Shown one piece after another: positions 34,731-43,632 of a DNA stretch of 64,000 bases. The stretch comes from Flagellimonas aurea (GTDB taxonomy: Bacteria > Bacteroidota > Bacteroidia > Flavobacteriales > Flavobacteriaceae): contig NZ_JAFLNL010000003.1 of NCBI RefSeq assembly GCF_017313785.1, positions 310,001 to 374,000 of the forward strand, given 5' to 3'. The first letter of the stretch is position 1. The number at the start of each line of letters is the position of its first letter. The notes beneath the pieces were generated by a model that was not told where the DNA came from, searched no databases, and saw only the letters and a list, made by a program, of their open reading frames with translations. Made by a program: the position numbers and the translations under genes.

Positions 34731-35258
34731 ATGAAAAAAAGTAAAGATACTGGGCAACTGATAAAGGCCATAACGATGGACATGGACAAAACGGATGGCA
34801 TGTTGGACAGGTTAAAAAAGGAAAGATCCTCCGGAATGGAGACCGATCAAACTGGGGAAACGGCCGATCTTACCAACAATGCCATAACGGGAACTCCTGA
34901 GAAAAAAGTACCGTTGGACAAAGATCCGGATGGTTCTGAAACCCCAAAGGATGGAACCGTGGTGCGGCCCATGGAAAACGTGAACCGTCCCAGCAAGGGT
35001 AAAAAAATGACGAAATCCGAGGAAAGAATTTGGCAGGAATTCAATAAAACCATTGAATCTGAGTTTTATAGGGACAAAAAAGATGTGTTCCAGATGTCCC
35101 TGAGCGGGGAATGCCTCGACGGTTATGAAAGATTGGCCCTTGGATTGGGCTATAAAATGGGAAAAAAGATCAACCGGAACGAGATCTTGAGGAAGGTCCT
35201 GGAAGAATTTGTCCATAAGAACGGGACCAAATTGGAGAAACTGATAGAAAAACTATAA
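34731..35258 (+). CDS. DUF3408-like conjugation protein (TraB-like)
   Basis: A 175-residue hydrophilic protein. The first 95 residues are low-complexity and probably disordered (many K, D, E, T, P). The C-terminal part (FYRDKKDVFQMSLSGECLDG, then GKKINRNEILRKVLEEFV) resembles the DUF3408 ribbon-helix-helix-like domain found after ParA in Bacteroidota tra regions. It may bind DNA with ParA. A promoter must lie between the parA terminator and its start, but I cannot point to clear boxes. Confidence 0.6.
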   Translation: MKKSKDTGQLIKAITMDMDKTDGMLDRLKKERSSGMETDQTGETADLTNNAITGTPEKKVPLDKDPDGSETPKDGTVVRPMENVNRPSKGKKMTKSEERIWQEFNKTIESEFYRDKKDVFQMSLSGECLDGYERLALGLGYKMGKKINRNEILRKVLEEFVHKNGTKLEKLIEKL

Positions 35259-35268
35259 TAAACTGTAT

Positions 35269-35625
35269 TTGAACCTTTTCTGGAAAATAACATTGGGCAT
35301 TACGGCCATGTATTACGTATACGTGGCCTGGGTCCTGTTGGTAAAAAAGAAAAGGGACAGCAAAAAAATCAAAGAAAATGATGATTATTTGTATTTAAAT
35401 AATAAATTTGTAAATAATTCACAAGAAGAACAAGCCGATTTGGAAACCATACTCAGCCAGGTGGATGAAGTCGAGAACAACTCCAAACTCCTGGAGGCTT
35501 TCAAAAACAAAGGCTCTTCAAGTGAAGCATTGAACAATTCCTTAACTCGCACAGAAAATGAAAAATTCAAGATCATCCGTAACAGGGATGTTACGGACAA
35601 AAAGGGTCCCGACCCGGAAACTTAA
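35269..35625 (+). CDS. Small inner-membrane conjugation protein
   Basis: A 118-residue protein with one N-terminal membrane segment (ITLGITAMYYVYVAWVLLV) followed by a basic K-K-K-R anchor and an acidic, probably disordered tail. The start appears to be TTG, 10 nt after the previous stop. It overlaps the TraE gene in another frame by 38 nt. The location matches small TraC/TraD-type genes of Bacteroidota elements, but the family is not recognised. Confidence 0.5.
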   Translation: MNLFWKITLGITAMYYVYVAWVLLVKKKRDSKKIKENDDYLYLNNKFVNNSQEEQADLETILSQVDEVENNSKLLEAFKNKGSSSEALNNSLTRTENEKFKIIRNRDVTDKKGPDPET

Positions 35626-35914
35626 ACTCTTGCTCCTTATCGGGTTGGGCCTTTGCCTGCCACATGATTCCTTTGGGCAATTGAACGAACTGACCCAAGA
35701 ACTCCAACAAGGGGAACGTGACCTCTCCAGGATCGCTGACATCGTCATCAGTGCCGTCAAGACCATTGCCGGGACATCCACCATTTTGGGTGGATTGGTA
35801 TTCCTTTACTTAAGGGACCAACAGAGCGACCTGACCAAAAAGGTGGGACAGGTCATACTTGGCCTTGCCATTTTCTGGATCCTATTGTCCGTGGGGGACA
35901 GCATGCGTTCTTAA
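35588..35914 (+). CDS. traE: TraE-like (DUF4134, VirB2-type) conjugation protein
   Basis: A 108-residue protein with a signal-like N-terminus (KLKLLLLIGLGLCLPHDSFG), a short helix and two membrane segments (TIAGTSTILGGLVFLYL; VGQVILGLAIFWILLSVG). This is the TraE/DUF4134 layout, thought to be equivalent to VirB2 pilins. The ATG at 35588 is preferred to one at 35558 because it places the basic n-region right before the signal core. It is followed by TraF with 11 nt between. Confidence 0.75.
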   Translation: MLRTKRVPTRKLKLLLLIGLGLCLPHDSFGQLNELTQELQQGERDLSRIADIVISAVKTIAGTSTILGGLVFLYLRDQQSDLTKKVGQVILGLAIFWILLSVGDSMRS

Positions 35915-35925
35915 AAAAGGCCCTC

Positions 35926-36246
35926 ATGGAAGACAAGTTTATCCTTATACGGAAAGGACTCCAGAAGGAGGTCCTGTTCCTCGGCCTCAAGGCCAGGTAT
36001 ATCAATCATTGTATTTATATAGGCCTTGGCATACTCTCCCTAGGGTTCATTTTATCCATGGTCATCCCTACGTTCATGGCCCTATTGGTGACGGCCTGTA
36101 CCCTATTGTCCATGTTCGCCATCCTCTTGTTCCATTCCAGGACCTACGGGGCCAGGGGGTTCATCAAAAAGATGGCCGATGCCTCCAGACCGGACAAGAT
36201 CAAGATCTCTCGACCGTACAAAAATATGCCCCTATGGAAAGGATAG
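35926..36246 (+). CDS. traF: TraF-like (DUF4133, VirB3-type) conjugation protein
   Basis: A 106-residue protein with a short cytoplasmic N-terminus and two adjacent membrane segments (IYIGLGILSLGFILSMVI and FMALLVTACTLLSMFAIL), then a basic C-terminal tail with RPYKNMPLW. This is the DUF4133/VirB3 topology. VirB3 works with the VirB4 ATPase, and the gene overlaps the TraG (VirB4-like) gene by 13 nt. Confidence 0.8.
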   Translation: MEDKFILIRKGLQKEVLFLGLKARYINHCIYIGLGILSLGFILSMVIPTFMALLVTACTLLSMFAILLFHSRTYGARGFIKKMADASRPDKIKISRPYKNMPLWKG

Positions 36247-38795
36247 CCGATATGATGGACGTGTTCCCCATTTATGGACATGAAAGGAAATCCCTCATTT
36301 CAAAGGAAAAGGGCTGTTTGACCATTCCCTTAAAATTGGAGCTCCCAGAGGTGTTCACTTTGGACCAAAGGGATTACAATACCTTGAACGGACTCTTCTT
36401 CAATATCATCGACATATTGGGGCCCAACATGATCCTGCACCGACAGGACTATTTCTTTGAGGAACGATACGGCCCCATCCCGCAACGGTTGAACGGTGAT
36501 TTCATGGAGATCGGCAATGAGCGGTATTTTGAGGAGCGTCCTTTTCTAAGGGCCGAGCATTACCTATTTATCAGCTTGGTACCGACGGGATACTTCAACT
36601 ATGGCCCCACCAGGGTCAATTCCTTTCTCTCAAAAAAAAGGGATTTCTTTTTGGACAGGACAATTTCCAAAGAATTCCTTGACCGGGATCTCTTGTTGGA
36701 TTTTGAGACGAAGGTGGAAAGTGTCTCGAACCTATTGAACGGGTCGGGCCTTATCCGGTCGGAGATAATGGGATATGATGGGTTATTTGACGATGAAGGG
36801 CTATACACAAAATATTTCAGCCTTTCCGCATCCAACAAAAACCTGCCAGATATCGACTTTTCCAACAATTCCATCAAGATCGGGGAGAAACAGGCCCGGT
36901 TCTTTACCGTGGAGAACCTGGACCAGTTCACCAAGGAATATCTGGGGCCCTATGAACTGTACGGAAAATTCACAACACGGCACAACCGGTTCCCTGTTGG
37001 CAATCTGTTTTCAATCGGGTTCAAGATACCCCATGAACACATCATCAACCAGTACATCTATATCCCGGAGCAGGAAAGGGCCCTTAAGGGATTGCGAAAA
37101 AAGGCCAAGCGTTTCGACCAGTTCGGCAATGGAAAAAAAGACGACAGCAACGGGATCTATGCCGACCAGATCCGGGAGTTCAATACCGACATCCTAGAGA
37201 ACCATAAGGAGATCGTCTTTTACCATTTGAACGTCCTGGGGTTCAACAACGCAGATGTGAACCATGGAAAAATATGCAGTGCCGTGGCGGACGGCTTCAA
37301 AAAGCTCAAGATCAATGCCAAGGAAAACAACATTGACCGAAAGAACCTTCTCTTTGCCGGAGTCCCCGGTAATGCCGTGGGCCTCCCATCGGATATGTAC
37401 ATGCCCATGTCCAGCGATATGGCGGCCTCCTTGTTATATTTCGAGGGCGGGTATAGGGACAGCTCCCAAACGGTCGATGGGCTGCGGTTGATCGACCGGA
37501 TCAGTGGACGGCCCCTGTCCGTAAGTGTCTACCGGGAACCCGAGAGAAACCATTGGATATTCAATCGCGGCATGTTGATCGCCTCTGGATCCGGCGGTGG
37601 CAAGTCCTATGTGGCCAACCATTACATTGCCTCGGAACTCCGTCAAGGGGCGGAGGCCATCATCATGGAGGACGGCAATTCCTATGAACGGATCACAAGG
37701 GTGTTTGGCGGGACCATCATCGAACATGACGACAAGCAGCCCTTTACCTTCAACCCCTTCAAGTTGGACGAATATGACACCATTGAAAAGAACGATGAAT
37801 CCAGGGCATTGAGCGAGGCCAAGGTCATCAACCTGATCACCCTATTGAAATTGATAACGGGTGACGACCGTGGCGTTTCTAGGGATACAATATCCCACGA
37901 GGTCAAGAATACCGTTCTTGAAAACCTTTTGCCCGGATATTATTCCCATATGTGGGAGACCGGGAACACCGATTTCCGGTTCGATACCTTTTATGAATAC
38001 TGCCAAGGACATCTCAAGGTCCTTATCAATGCAAAAAGGATTTCCAAGGAAGTGTTCGACCCCGATGTCTTTCTGTTCCTTTTGGAGAAATACTATAAGG
38101 GCGGACCAAGGGAAAAGTTGCTGAACCGGGAAGATGAAAGGATTGCCCGTCTGGGCGAGGAAAGGTTGGTCTATTTCAAATTGGGGAAACTCATCGACAA
38201 TGAACTGTTGTTCCCCATTACCGCCCTGATGGTCATGGAAATTTTTGACAAAAAACTCCTCGATAGGGACAAACTGGCCATCAACAAGATGATGGTGGTC
38301 GATGAGGCATGGAAGGCCCTTTCCAGAAAGGAGTTCGAGGGTTATTTCAACAGCCAGTCCAGAATGGCCAGAAAGTATGGTGGCCAGCCCATCTTCATCT
38401 CCCAAAAAGTGGATGACTTTATCGCCTCCGAGGTCATCAAGAATGCCATTGTGGTCAATTCCCATATCAAGGTCTTCCTGGACATGGGGGATTTTGAGAA
38501 TGTATTCGAGAACATCCAGGAAATGATGGGTCTCAGTGAAAAACAGAGACAATCCATCCTTTCCCTGAACAGAGATCTGCCGCTCGAACGAAAATATCGT
38601 GAGGTGGCCTTTTGTTGGAAGGACAGGGTGAAGGTCTACGGAGTGGAAACCTCATTGGTGGAAAAATGCATTTATGAGACCAACCCGATGGAATCGCACA
38701 AGATCAATCAACTGCATAAAAAGAACCATAACAATTGGGAACTGACGGCCAAGGATTATTCCCTAGTGCCTTCCCATAAAACACAGGAAAAATGA
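36234..38795 (+). CDS. traG: TraG (VirB4-like) conjugation ATPase
   Basis: An 853-residue ATPase. Walker A SGSGGGKSYVA lies near residue 450 and Walker B MMVVDEAWKAL near residue 687, with the long N-terminal domain typical of VirB4/TraG. It powers assembly of the transfer channel at the inner membrane. The open frame extends upstream to 35859, but that part overlaps TraE and TraF in another frame and has a non-protein-like composition. The ATG at 36234 (MERIADMMDVFPIYG) is the right start. Its stop overlaps the TraI start (ATGA). Confidence 0.92.
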   Translation: MERIADMMDVFPIYGHERKSLISKEKGCLTIPLKLELPEVFTLDQRDYNTLNGLFFNIIDILGPNMILHRQDYFFEERYGPIPQRLNGDFMEIGNERYFEERPFLRAEHYLFISLVPTGYFNYGPTRVNSFLSKKRDFFLDRTISKEFLDRDLLLDFETKVESVSNLLNGSGLIRSEIMGYDGLFDDEGLYTKYFSLSASNKNLPDIDFSNNSIKIGEKQARFFTVENLDQFTKEYLGPYELYGKFTTRHNRFPVGNLFSIGFKIPHEHIINQYIYIPEQERALKGLRKKAKRFDQFGNGKKDDSNGIYADQIREFNTDILENHKEIVFYHLNVLGFNNADVNHGKICSAVADGFKKLKINAKENNIDRKNLLFAGVPGNAVGLPSDMYMPMSSDMAASLLYFEGGYRDSSQTVDGLRLIDRISGRPLSVSVYREPERNHWIFNRGMLIASGSGGGKSYVANHYIASELRQGAEAIIMEDGNSYERITRVFGGTIIEHDDKQPFTFNPFKLDEYDTIEKNDESRALSEAKVINLITLLKLITGDDRGVSRDTISHEVKNTVLENLLPGYYSHMWETGNTDFRFDTFYEYCQGHLKVLINAKRISKEVFDPDVFLFLLEKYYKGGPREKLLNREDERIARLGEERLVYFKLGKLIDNELLFPITALMVMEIFDKKLLDRDKLAINKMMVVDEAWKALSRKEFEGYFNSQSRMARKYGGQPIFISQKVDDFIASEVIKNAIVVNSHIKVFLDMGDFENVFENIQEMMGLSEKQRQSILSLNRDLPLERKYREVAFCWKDRVKVYGVETSLVEKCIYETNPMESHKINQLHKKNHNNWELTAKDYSLVPSHKTQEK

Positions 38796-39424
38796 AAAAA
38801 CTCATCTACCTATTCAATTTGGTCCCCTTGGTCGCCCTGGGCCAGATCCCCGTCACCGATGCGGCGACCAACGGCTCCCTCGGAATCGCGAACAACCAAC
38901 TGGCCCAGATCCATATACAGCTCCGGTCATTGGGCAACCAAGTGGCCGCCACCAACCGGAAATTGGACCGGTTGATCGACCTGATGGAGAAAAACAACGA
39001 TCAGACCACTAGGTCAAGGGAAATCCTAAAAGAGGAACTCGATGCCATGAAGATCGCTCCGGATTATGTGCTGGAATCCACGGAACTGTCCAACATCACA
39101 GAATTAAAGGATAAGATCTTGGAAGCCTATAGGACATCTCAGGAAACCATCGGGAACCTTAAGAATTTGGAGTCCGAGCAGACCAAGGAATTCCTGGCCA
39201 TTGCCACTGATGCGCTGTTGAGGACAAAGGACCTTTTCCAGCAGAGCAGGACCATCCTGAACACAAGGTCCCTCATGCACCCCGAGGAACGGCTCAATAA
39301 GATCAACGACATTACCGATAAGTTGAACGGGGTATTGGACGGTCTGATCGCCCACAACAAAAAAATGAAGCAGCTCGATGCCAGCAGGGAAATACGAAGA
39401 ACATTGATAGACCTGAACCGATGA
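38792..39424 (+). CDS. traI: TraI-like (DUF4141, VirB5-type) conjugation protein
   Basis: A 210-residue periplasmic protein with a signal peptide (LIYLFNLVPLVALGQ) and a mature part that is almost all coiled-coil helix (LAQIHIQLRSLGNQVAATN; EERLNKINDITDKLN). This fits TraI/DUF4141, the likely VirB5 counterpart. It overlaps TraG by 4 nt and TraJ by 4 nt, so it sits in the middle of a translationally coupled set. Confidence 0.75.
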   Translation: MKKLIYLFNLVPLVALGQIPVTDAATNGSLGIANNQLAQIHIQLRSLGNQVAATNRKLDRLIDLMEKNNDQTTRSREILKEELDAMKIAPDYVLESTELSNITELKDKILEAYRTSQETIGNLKNLESEQTKEFLAIATDALLRTKDLFQQSRTILNTRSLMHPEERLNKINDITDKLNGVLDGLIAHNKKMKQLDASREIRRTLIDLNR

Positions 39425-40353
39425 CCTTGCTGGCCTTGACACAAAATATGACCGATGCAGGTATCCGGGAAGAGGTGAACGAACTCTTTGACCAATTTAT
39501 CCTGGACGCCTTTGACGCGGTGGATCCCATAATGGACATTGGACAGGAATTCGCCTATATCGGGATAGGCATCATCGCATTGAAGGTGTTCATGAACGAA
39601 CAGACCCGGGCCGATTTTTTCGCCTATCTCAAATGGGTCCCATTGGCGTTCATCCTGTTAAAGTACAAGGTGTTCGCACGGTCGATATTCCAATTCTATG
39701 AGGGTATCGGAAACTCGTTGAAAGGCAACGATGTCTCATGGGACATCCTACAGTTGAAGATATATCATGCCCAGACAAGGGCCATGGAGGACATCGGTTC
39801 CTCATGGAGCCTGTTCGATATGGACTGGTCGGCATTGGAATCCCTGATCTTGAGCGGTATGACCTCCGGGATCACCACCTTCGCCTCCATTGTTTCCACC
39901 GTGGTCTTCATCGGGATTAAGGCCATGTCCGTGATCTATCTGTTCGTACTCATCGTTTTCGGCCCGCTCAATATCGGGCTGTCGTTCATCCCTGCCCTAT
40001 CGGGAATGTGGAAGGCCTGGTTGCAGAAATTCATGTCCGTCTGCCTTTGGATCCCCATGTTGCACCTGATCGACAATTTTATGCTCAAGATCATGGAAAA
40101 GCTCATTGACTCCCTATTGTTGCGTACCGAGGCCAATCTGGGGCTGGTCCTGACCAGTGCCCTTCTGATGCTGATGAATCTGTTCGTCTACCTCAAGGCC
40201 CCCACTCTTTCCAATTTTATCGTACAGGGGATGAACGTGAATGCCGGGCAATTGAAGGAAAAGACAAAGCACTACGCCAAAAAGGCCGCACAAACGGCCA
40301 TTGATATAAAAACGGGTGGGACTACAAAAGGTGTAAGAACTTTGATTCAATAA
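39421..40353 (+). CDS. traJ: TraJ-like (VirB6-type) inner-membrane protein
   Basis: A 310-residue protein with about six membrane segments (for example FAYIGIGIIALKVFM, VIYLFVLIVFGPLNIGLSF, LVLTSALLMLMNLFVYL) and a soluble N-terminal stretch. The FGPLNIGLSFIPALSGMWKAW motif is typical of TraJ/TrbL-type channel proteins. It would form the inner-membrane part of the transfer pore. It overlaps TraI by 4 nt and ends 5 nt before TraK. Confidence 0.85.
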   Translation: MTLLALTQNMTDAGIREEVNELFDQFILDAFDAVDPIMDIGQEFAYIGIGIIALKVFMNEQTRADFFAYLKWVPLAFILLKYKVFARSIFQFYEGIGNSLKGNDVSWDILQLKIYHAQTRAMEDIGSSWSLFDMDWSALESLILSGMTSGITTFASIVSTVVFIGIKAMSVIYLFVLIVFGPLNIGLSFIPALSGMWKAWLQKFMSVCLWIPMLHLIDNFMLKIMEKLIDSLLLRTEANLGLVLTSALLMLMNLFVYLKAPTLSNFIVQGMNVNAGQLKEKTKHYAKKAAQTAIDIKTGGTTKGVRTLIQ

Positions 40354-40358
40354 GAAAT

Positions 40359-40988
40359 ATGGAATTCAACGAAGGTTATAGGGTTTTCAACGATATTACA
40401 AGGGCAGAGAAAAGATCCAACCGCTTGGTTGTCCTATCTTTAACTTTCATGCTCTTTAGTTTTTTGTGCTGTACCTATGTTGTCTATAGGGTCAATGAAA
40501 GTGCAAAGAACAGCTTTTACCTTTTGGACAGCGGCCAGAAATTGGCCACTGTCAGGGTCAAGGACTACAAAAGGGCCATCGATATACTGTGCGAGGGACA
40601 TGTGGGGATTTTTCATGAACTTTTCTTTGGCCTGGAGCCGGACCTGGGGTTCATCAAAAGGAATATCGAGGGAAAGGCGCTTTATATGGTCGATCGTTCG
40701 GGCATACGGCTCTATAACCGTTTGGTGGACCAGGACTATTACGAGGATATCGCCAAAAGTGGCTATTCCATTGAACTGGAGAAGGACAGTATCATCATTG
40801 ACTATTCTTCCTATCCGTTCAGGTTCAGGTTCATCGGAAAGCAAAAAATTGAAAGGGACGGCGAGACCGAATATCGGAACCTGGTCACGACCGGCTATTT
40901 GATGGAGACCAAATCAACCCCCAATAATCTGAACGGCCTAAAGATCGTCCGTTTCGATGTATTGGACAACAAGGACCTACGCAAATGA
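40359..40988 (+). CDS. traK: TraK-like (VirB8-type) conjugation protein
   Basis: A 209-residue bitopic protein with a short cytoplasmic N-terminus, one membrane segment (LVVLSLTFMLFSFLCCTYVVY) and a periplasmic VirB8-like domain (FFGLEPDLGFIKRNIEGKALYM). Length and gene order match TraK. VirB8 proteins nucleate the channel and contact VirB10 and VirB9. The 67-bp gap to TraM has no TraL gene, although CTnDOT-type operons usually have one here. Confidence 0.85.
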   Translation: MEFNEGYRVFNDITRAEKRSNRLVVLSLTFMLFSFLCCTYVVYRVNESAKNSFYLLDSGQKLATVRVKDYKRAIDILCEGHVGIFHELFFGLEPDLGFIKRNIEGKALYMVDRSGIRLYNRLVDQDYYEDIAKSGYSIELEKDSIIIDYSSYPFRFRFIGKQKIERDGETEYRNLVTTGYLMETKSTPNNLNGLKIVRFDVLDNKDLRK

Positions 40989-41055
40989 TATTTGTTGACA
41001 ACATAACCCGGTACGGTACGATCAGATCTCGATTATCGGGTAAAGAAATTTTACT

Positions 41056-42066
41056 ATGGCATTGAACACCCATAAATTGAACGATTGGATCAGGAACCAT
41101 AAAGGGTTCGCCCTCGCCCTTCCCGTTGCCATCCTGCTCCTGGTCTATTTTTTGTCCACCAGTTTTGATGGATTGAGGGGTTCGCCCCAAAAACAGGAAA
41201 TCGGCAACGGCTACAACGATTCCCTTCCGAACCAGTCCAGTGGGCTGGAAATAAAAGATCCCAACAGCTACTATAAGGAGTCGGTCAAGGATTCATTGGA
41301 AAGGTCAAGAAAGAAAAACGGGGTTGCAACCCTAGTGGACAGGGAGAAAGAGAACGACTCCCTTGAAAAGATACTGAACGATCTTGAGAATTTTTCATTG
41401 GTCGATGGCAAGGCCATGTCCAAACCCGAAACGGAACCATTGGGGAACACCGTCACGGATAACACGGACGACCCAGGGACAAAGGGACTTTCGGAGACCG
41501 AAAAGCGCATCGAATACCGAAAGATGCTGTTGAGGGCCAGAGAGGAACGTAAAGCCATAAGCCAGGATTTCTCCGCCCCGAACGAAAGCGTTACACAGCA
41601 TGGAGCACTTTTGGCCAATATAAGGGTCAAGGCCTCGGTATATCGGGATCAATTTGTCGTTCCCGGCAGCAGGGTGACTCTTATCCTACGGGAGGAACTT
41701 AGGGTTGCCGATCGGATTTTTCCCAAGAACACTTTTATATATGCCACCGTGAACATCCAAGGGTCCAGATTGTTGATGGACATTTCCAACATAGGGAACT
41801 TTCCGATAACACTGAAGGCGTATGACCAAGAGGACGGCGGTCTCGGTATCTACAATGAAAGGGCGGGGAAACTGCTCACAGAATTCTACGCCGATGTGGA
41901 GGAGGGTGCCGTGGGGGACCTCTCAAGGGAGCTATCCAATGGAATGGACCTTCCCATGACGGAAAATGCGATACGGGCATTCGGCAAGTTCTTCTCCAAT
42001 AAAAAAAAGAAGGACCGCGACGAAATATTGTTGATCAACGGGTACAAGGTATTCCTGAAAACGTAA
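41056..42066 (+). CDS. traM: TraM-like (VirB10-type) conjugation protein
   Basis: A 336-residue protein with an N-terminal membrane anchor (GFALALPVAILLLVYFLS), a long charged linker and a C-terminal domain with the V-x-V-x-V-P-G-S-R-V-T-L pattern (seen as DQFVVPGSRVTLILREEL) and NTFIYATVNIQGSRLLM. This is the TraM C-terminal domain, equivalent to VirB10, which spans the periplasm and couples the inner and outer parts of the channel. The linker is short compared with CTnDOT TraM. Confidence 0.85.
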   Translation: MALNTHKLNDWIRNHKGFALALPVAILLLVYFLSTSFDGLRGSPQKQEIGNGYNDSLPNQSSGLEIKDPNSYYKESVKDSLERSRKKNGVATLVDREKENDSLEKILNDLENFSLVDGKAMSKPETEPLGNTVTDNTDDPGTKGLSETEKRIEYRKMLLRAREERKAISQDFSAPNESVTQHGALLANIRVKASVYRDQFVVPGSRVTLILREELRVADRIFPKNTFIYATVNIQGSRLLMDISNIGNFPITLKAYDQEDGGLGIYNERAGKLLTEFYADVEEGAVGDLSRELSNGMDLPMTENAIRAFGKFFSNKKKKDRDEILLINGYKVFLKT

Positions 42067-42076
42067 ACGGCACTCT

Positions 42077-43069
42077 ATGGGTAAAAAACTACTATTGTTT
42101 CTTTTCTTTTTATTGATGAACCATGGGCTTTCCGCTCAGGGCATCCGTGATACCATCGAGGTTTCCAGAAAGTTCAAGACCATTTTGATCTTTCCGGAGG
42201 ATATCGCCGAAAGCATCATAGGGAGCGATATCGGCTTTGCAGTGGACTTTCCAAAGGAAATCGGGAGCCGGTTCAACCCACGTATCCTAAAGGTGTATTA
42301 TGATGATCTGGCCTTGGAAAAGGAAAACTATACCAACCTAACGGTCATCACCAGATCCGGGAACCTCTTTGATTTTATCCTGCAATTGAATACCAGTCCC
42401 AAAAAATTGACCTGGACCATCGAAGCCGAAATGGCGGTGACCAATATTGATGACAGGGCCGTCTCCTATCAGGGACCAAAGGCCATGCAAGGTCTGGAAC
42501 CCGGATCCAATAACGGATCTTTACCAAAATCGGAGGAATCCGGTCCGTTCTCCATGCAAGAGATCGAGAAAATACCGAAGGACTCGGTGTTGCAATTGGC
42601 CACCTCGGACCTTTATGCCCATGACCCCAACGAGTACTATCGGTTGAGGAGTTATTACATGCAGTTCGACAAGGCCCTGATCCCGCGTTATTTTGCACGG
42701 AAAGGCGATGTCTTCCTGTGGCTCAAAGGGGTCTACTATAACAACGACGAGCTCTATATCCAGTTCAGGCTGGAAAATAAGGAAGGGGTCGACCTCGATA
42801 TCAACTTTATCAAATTCTTCATCAAAAGTTCGTACAGAAATGCTTCTGCACAGAAAATCCCGATTAATAAAAATAACGGTCTTATGCTCGAGTACAAGGT
42901 CCCCAAGATCGTAAAAGGGGGATCCGAGAACCACTTTGTCATCGTCCTCAAGAAATTCTCCCTGGACAACAAAAAGGAACTTTTGGTGGAACTCGATGAA
43001 GAGGGAGGAAACCGTAACCTGTCCATGTCCATTGGCAGGGACATTATAAACAATCCTAAACGATTTTGA
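42077..43069 (+). CDS. traN: TraN-like (DUF4138, VirB9-type) conjugation protein
   Basis: A 330-residue periplasmic protein with a signal peptide (KLLLFLFFLLMNHGLSAQ), an N-terminal beta domain (KTILIFPEDIAESIIGSDIG) and a C-terminal beta domain with GVYYNNDELYIQFRLEN. This is the TraN/DUF4138 arrangement, comparable to VirB9 in the outer-membrane core complex. It begins 10 nt after TraM and ends 2 nt before TraO. Confidence 0.88.
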   Translation: MGKKLLLFLFFLLMNHGLSAQGIRDTIEVSRKFKTILIFPEDIAESIIGSDIGFAVDFPKEIGSRFNPRILKVYYDDLALEKENYTNLTVITRSGNLFDFILQLNTSPKKLTWTIEAEMAVTNIDDRAVSYQGPKAMQGLEPGSNNGSLPKSEESGPFSMQEIEKIPKDSVLQLATSDLYAHDPNEYYRLRSYYMQFDKALIPRYFARKGDVFLWLKGVYYNNDELYIQFRLENKEGVDLDINFIKFFIKSSYRNASAQKIPINKNNGLMLEYKVPKIVKGGSENHFVIVLKKFSLDNKKELLVELDEEGGNRNLSMSIGRDIINNPKRF

Positions 43070-43071
43070 TT

Positions 43072-43617
43072 ATGGGAAGATCATTGGTGCTTTTTTCGTT
43101 CTTGTTTATGGCCATATCCCTTTCCGCACAGCGGGGCGGGAACTATGCCTCTTCCGTGGGTCTCAGCGGTGGATATGCAGAGGACGGTTTCGGGATCATG
43201 GCAACGTACAATTACCACCTGAACAGGAACACCTATGCCCAGTTGAGCATATTTGCCGCCATTGCAGTGGACAAGGGGGATTATGATATCCCCTACAATA
43301 TTTTCACGGTCCAACCCGGCTATTTCCTAAAAGTATGGGAACAACCCAATTTCAGGAGATATGCACTGAACGTCGGCGGGGGCGGGGTCATTGGATATGA
43401 AGTGATCAACAACGGGAACAATACCCTGGATACCGGGGCCGTGATAGGTGGCAAGAGCAGGTTCATCTATGGAATATATGCAGGTATCGAATGGGAGATG
43501 ATCCTGGGGAACGACCTTTCGCTATTGATAAAGGCCAATGAGTACTACCATATCAATTCTGATGTCGGCAATTTTTATCCCTATGTGGGGATCGGCCTGC
43601 GCTACTTTTTATTCTGA
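43072..43617 (+). CDS. traO: TraO-like outer-membrane conjugation protein
   Basis: A 181-residue protein with a signal peptide (SLVLFSFLFMAISLSAQR) and alternating strands ending in aromatic residues, finishing with YVGIGLRYFLF, a typical outer-membrane beta-barrel C-terminus. This fits TraO. The ATG at 43072 is preferred to a TTG at 43066. It probably seats the channel in the outer membrane. The TraQ-like gene follows after 15 nt. Confidence 0.82.
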   Translation: MGRSLVLFSFLFMAISLSAQRGGNYASSVGLSGGYAEDGFGIMATYNYHLNRNTYAQLSIFAAIAVDKGDYDIPYNIFTVQPGYFLKVWEQPNFRRYALNVGGGGVIGYEVINNGNNTLDTGAVIGGKSRFIYGIYAGIEWEMILGNDLSLLIKANEYYHINSDVGNFYPYVGIGLRYFLF

Positions 43618-43632
43618 ACATAACCGGACACT

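Noticed and set aside
35859..36233. N-terminal extension of the TraG reading frame
   Set aside because: It overlaps TraE and TraF in another frame and has proline/histidine-rich, non-protein-like composition; the ATG at 36234 fits the family.
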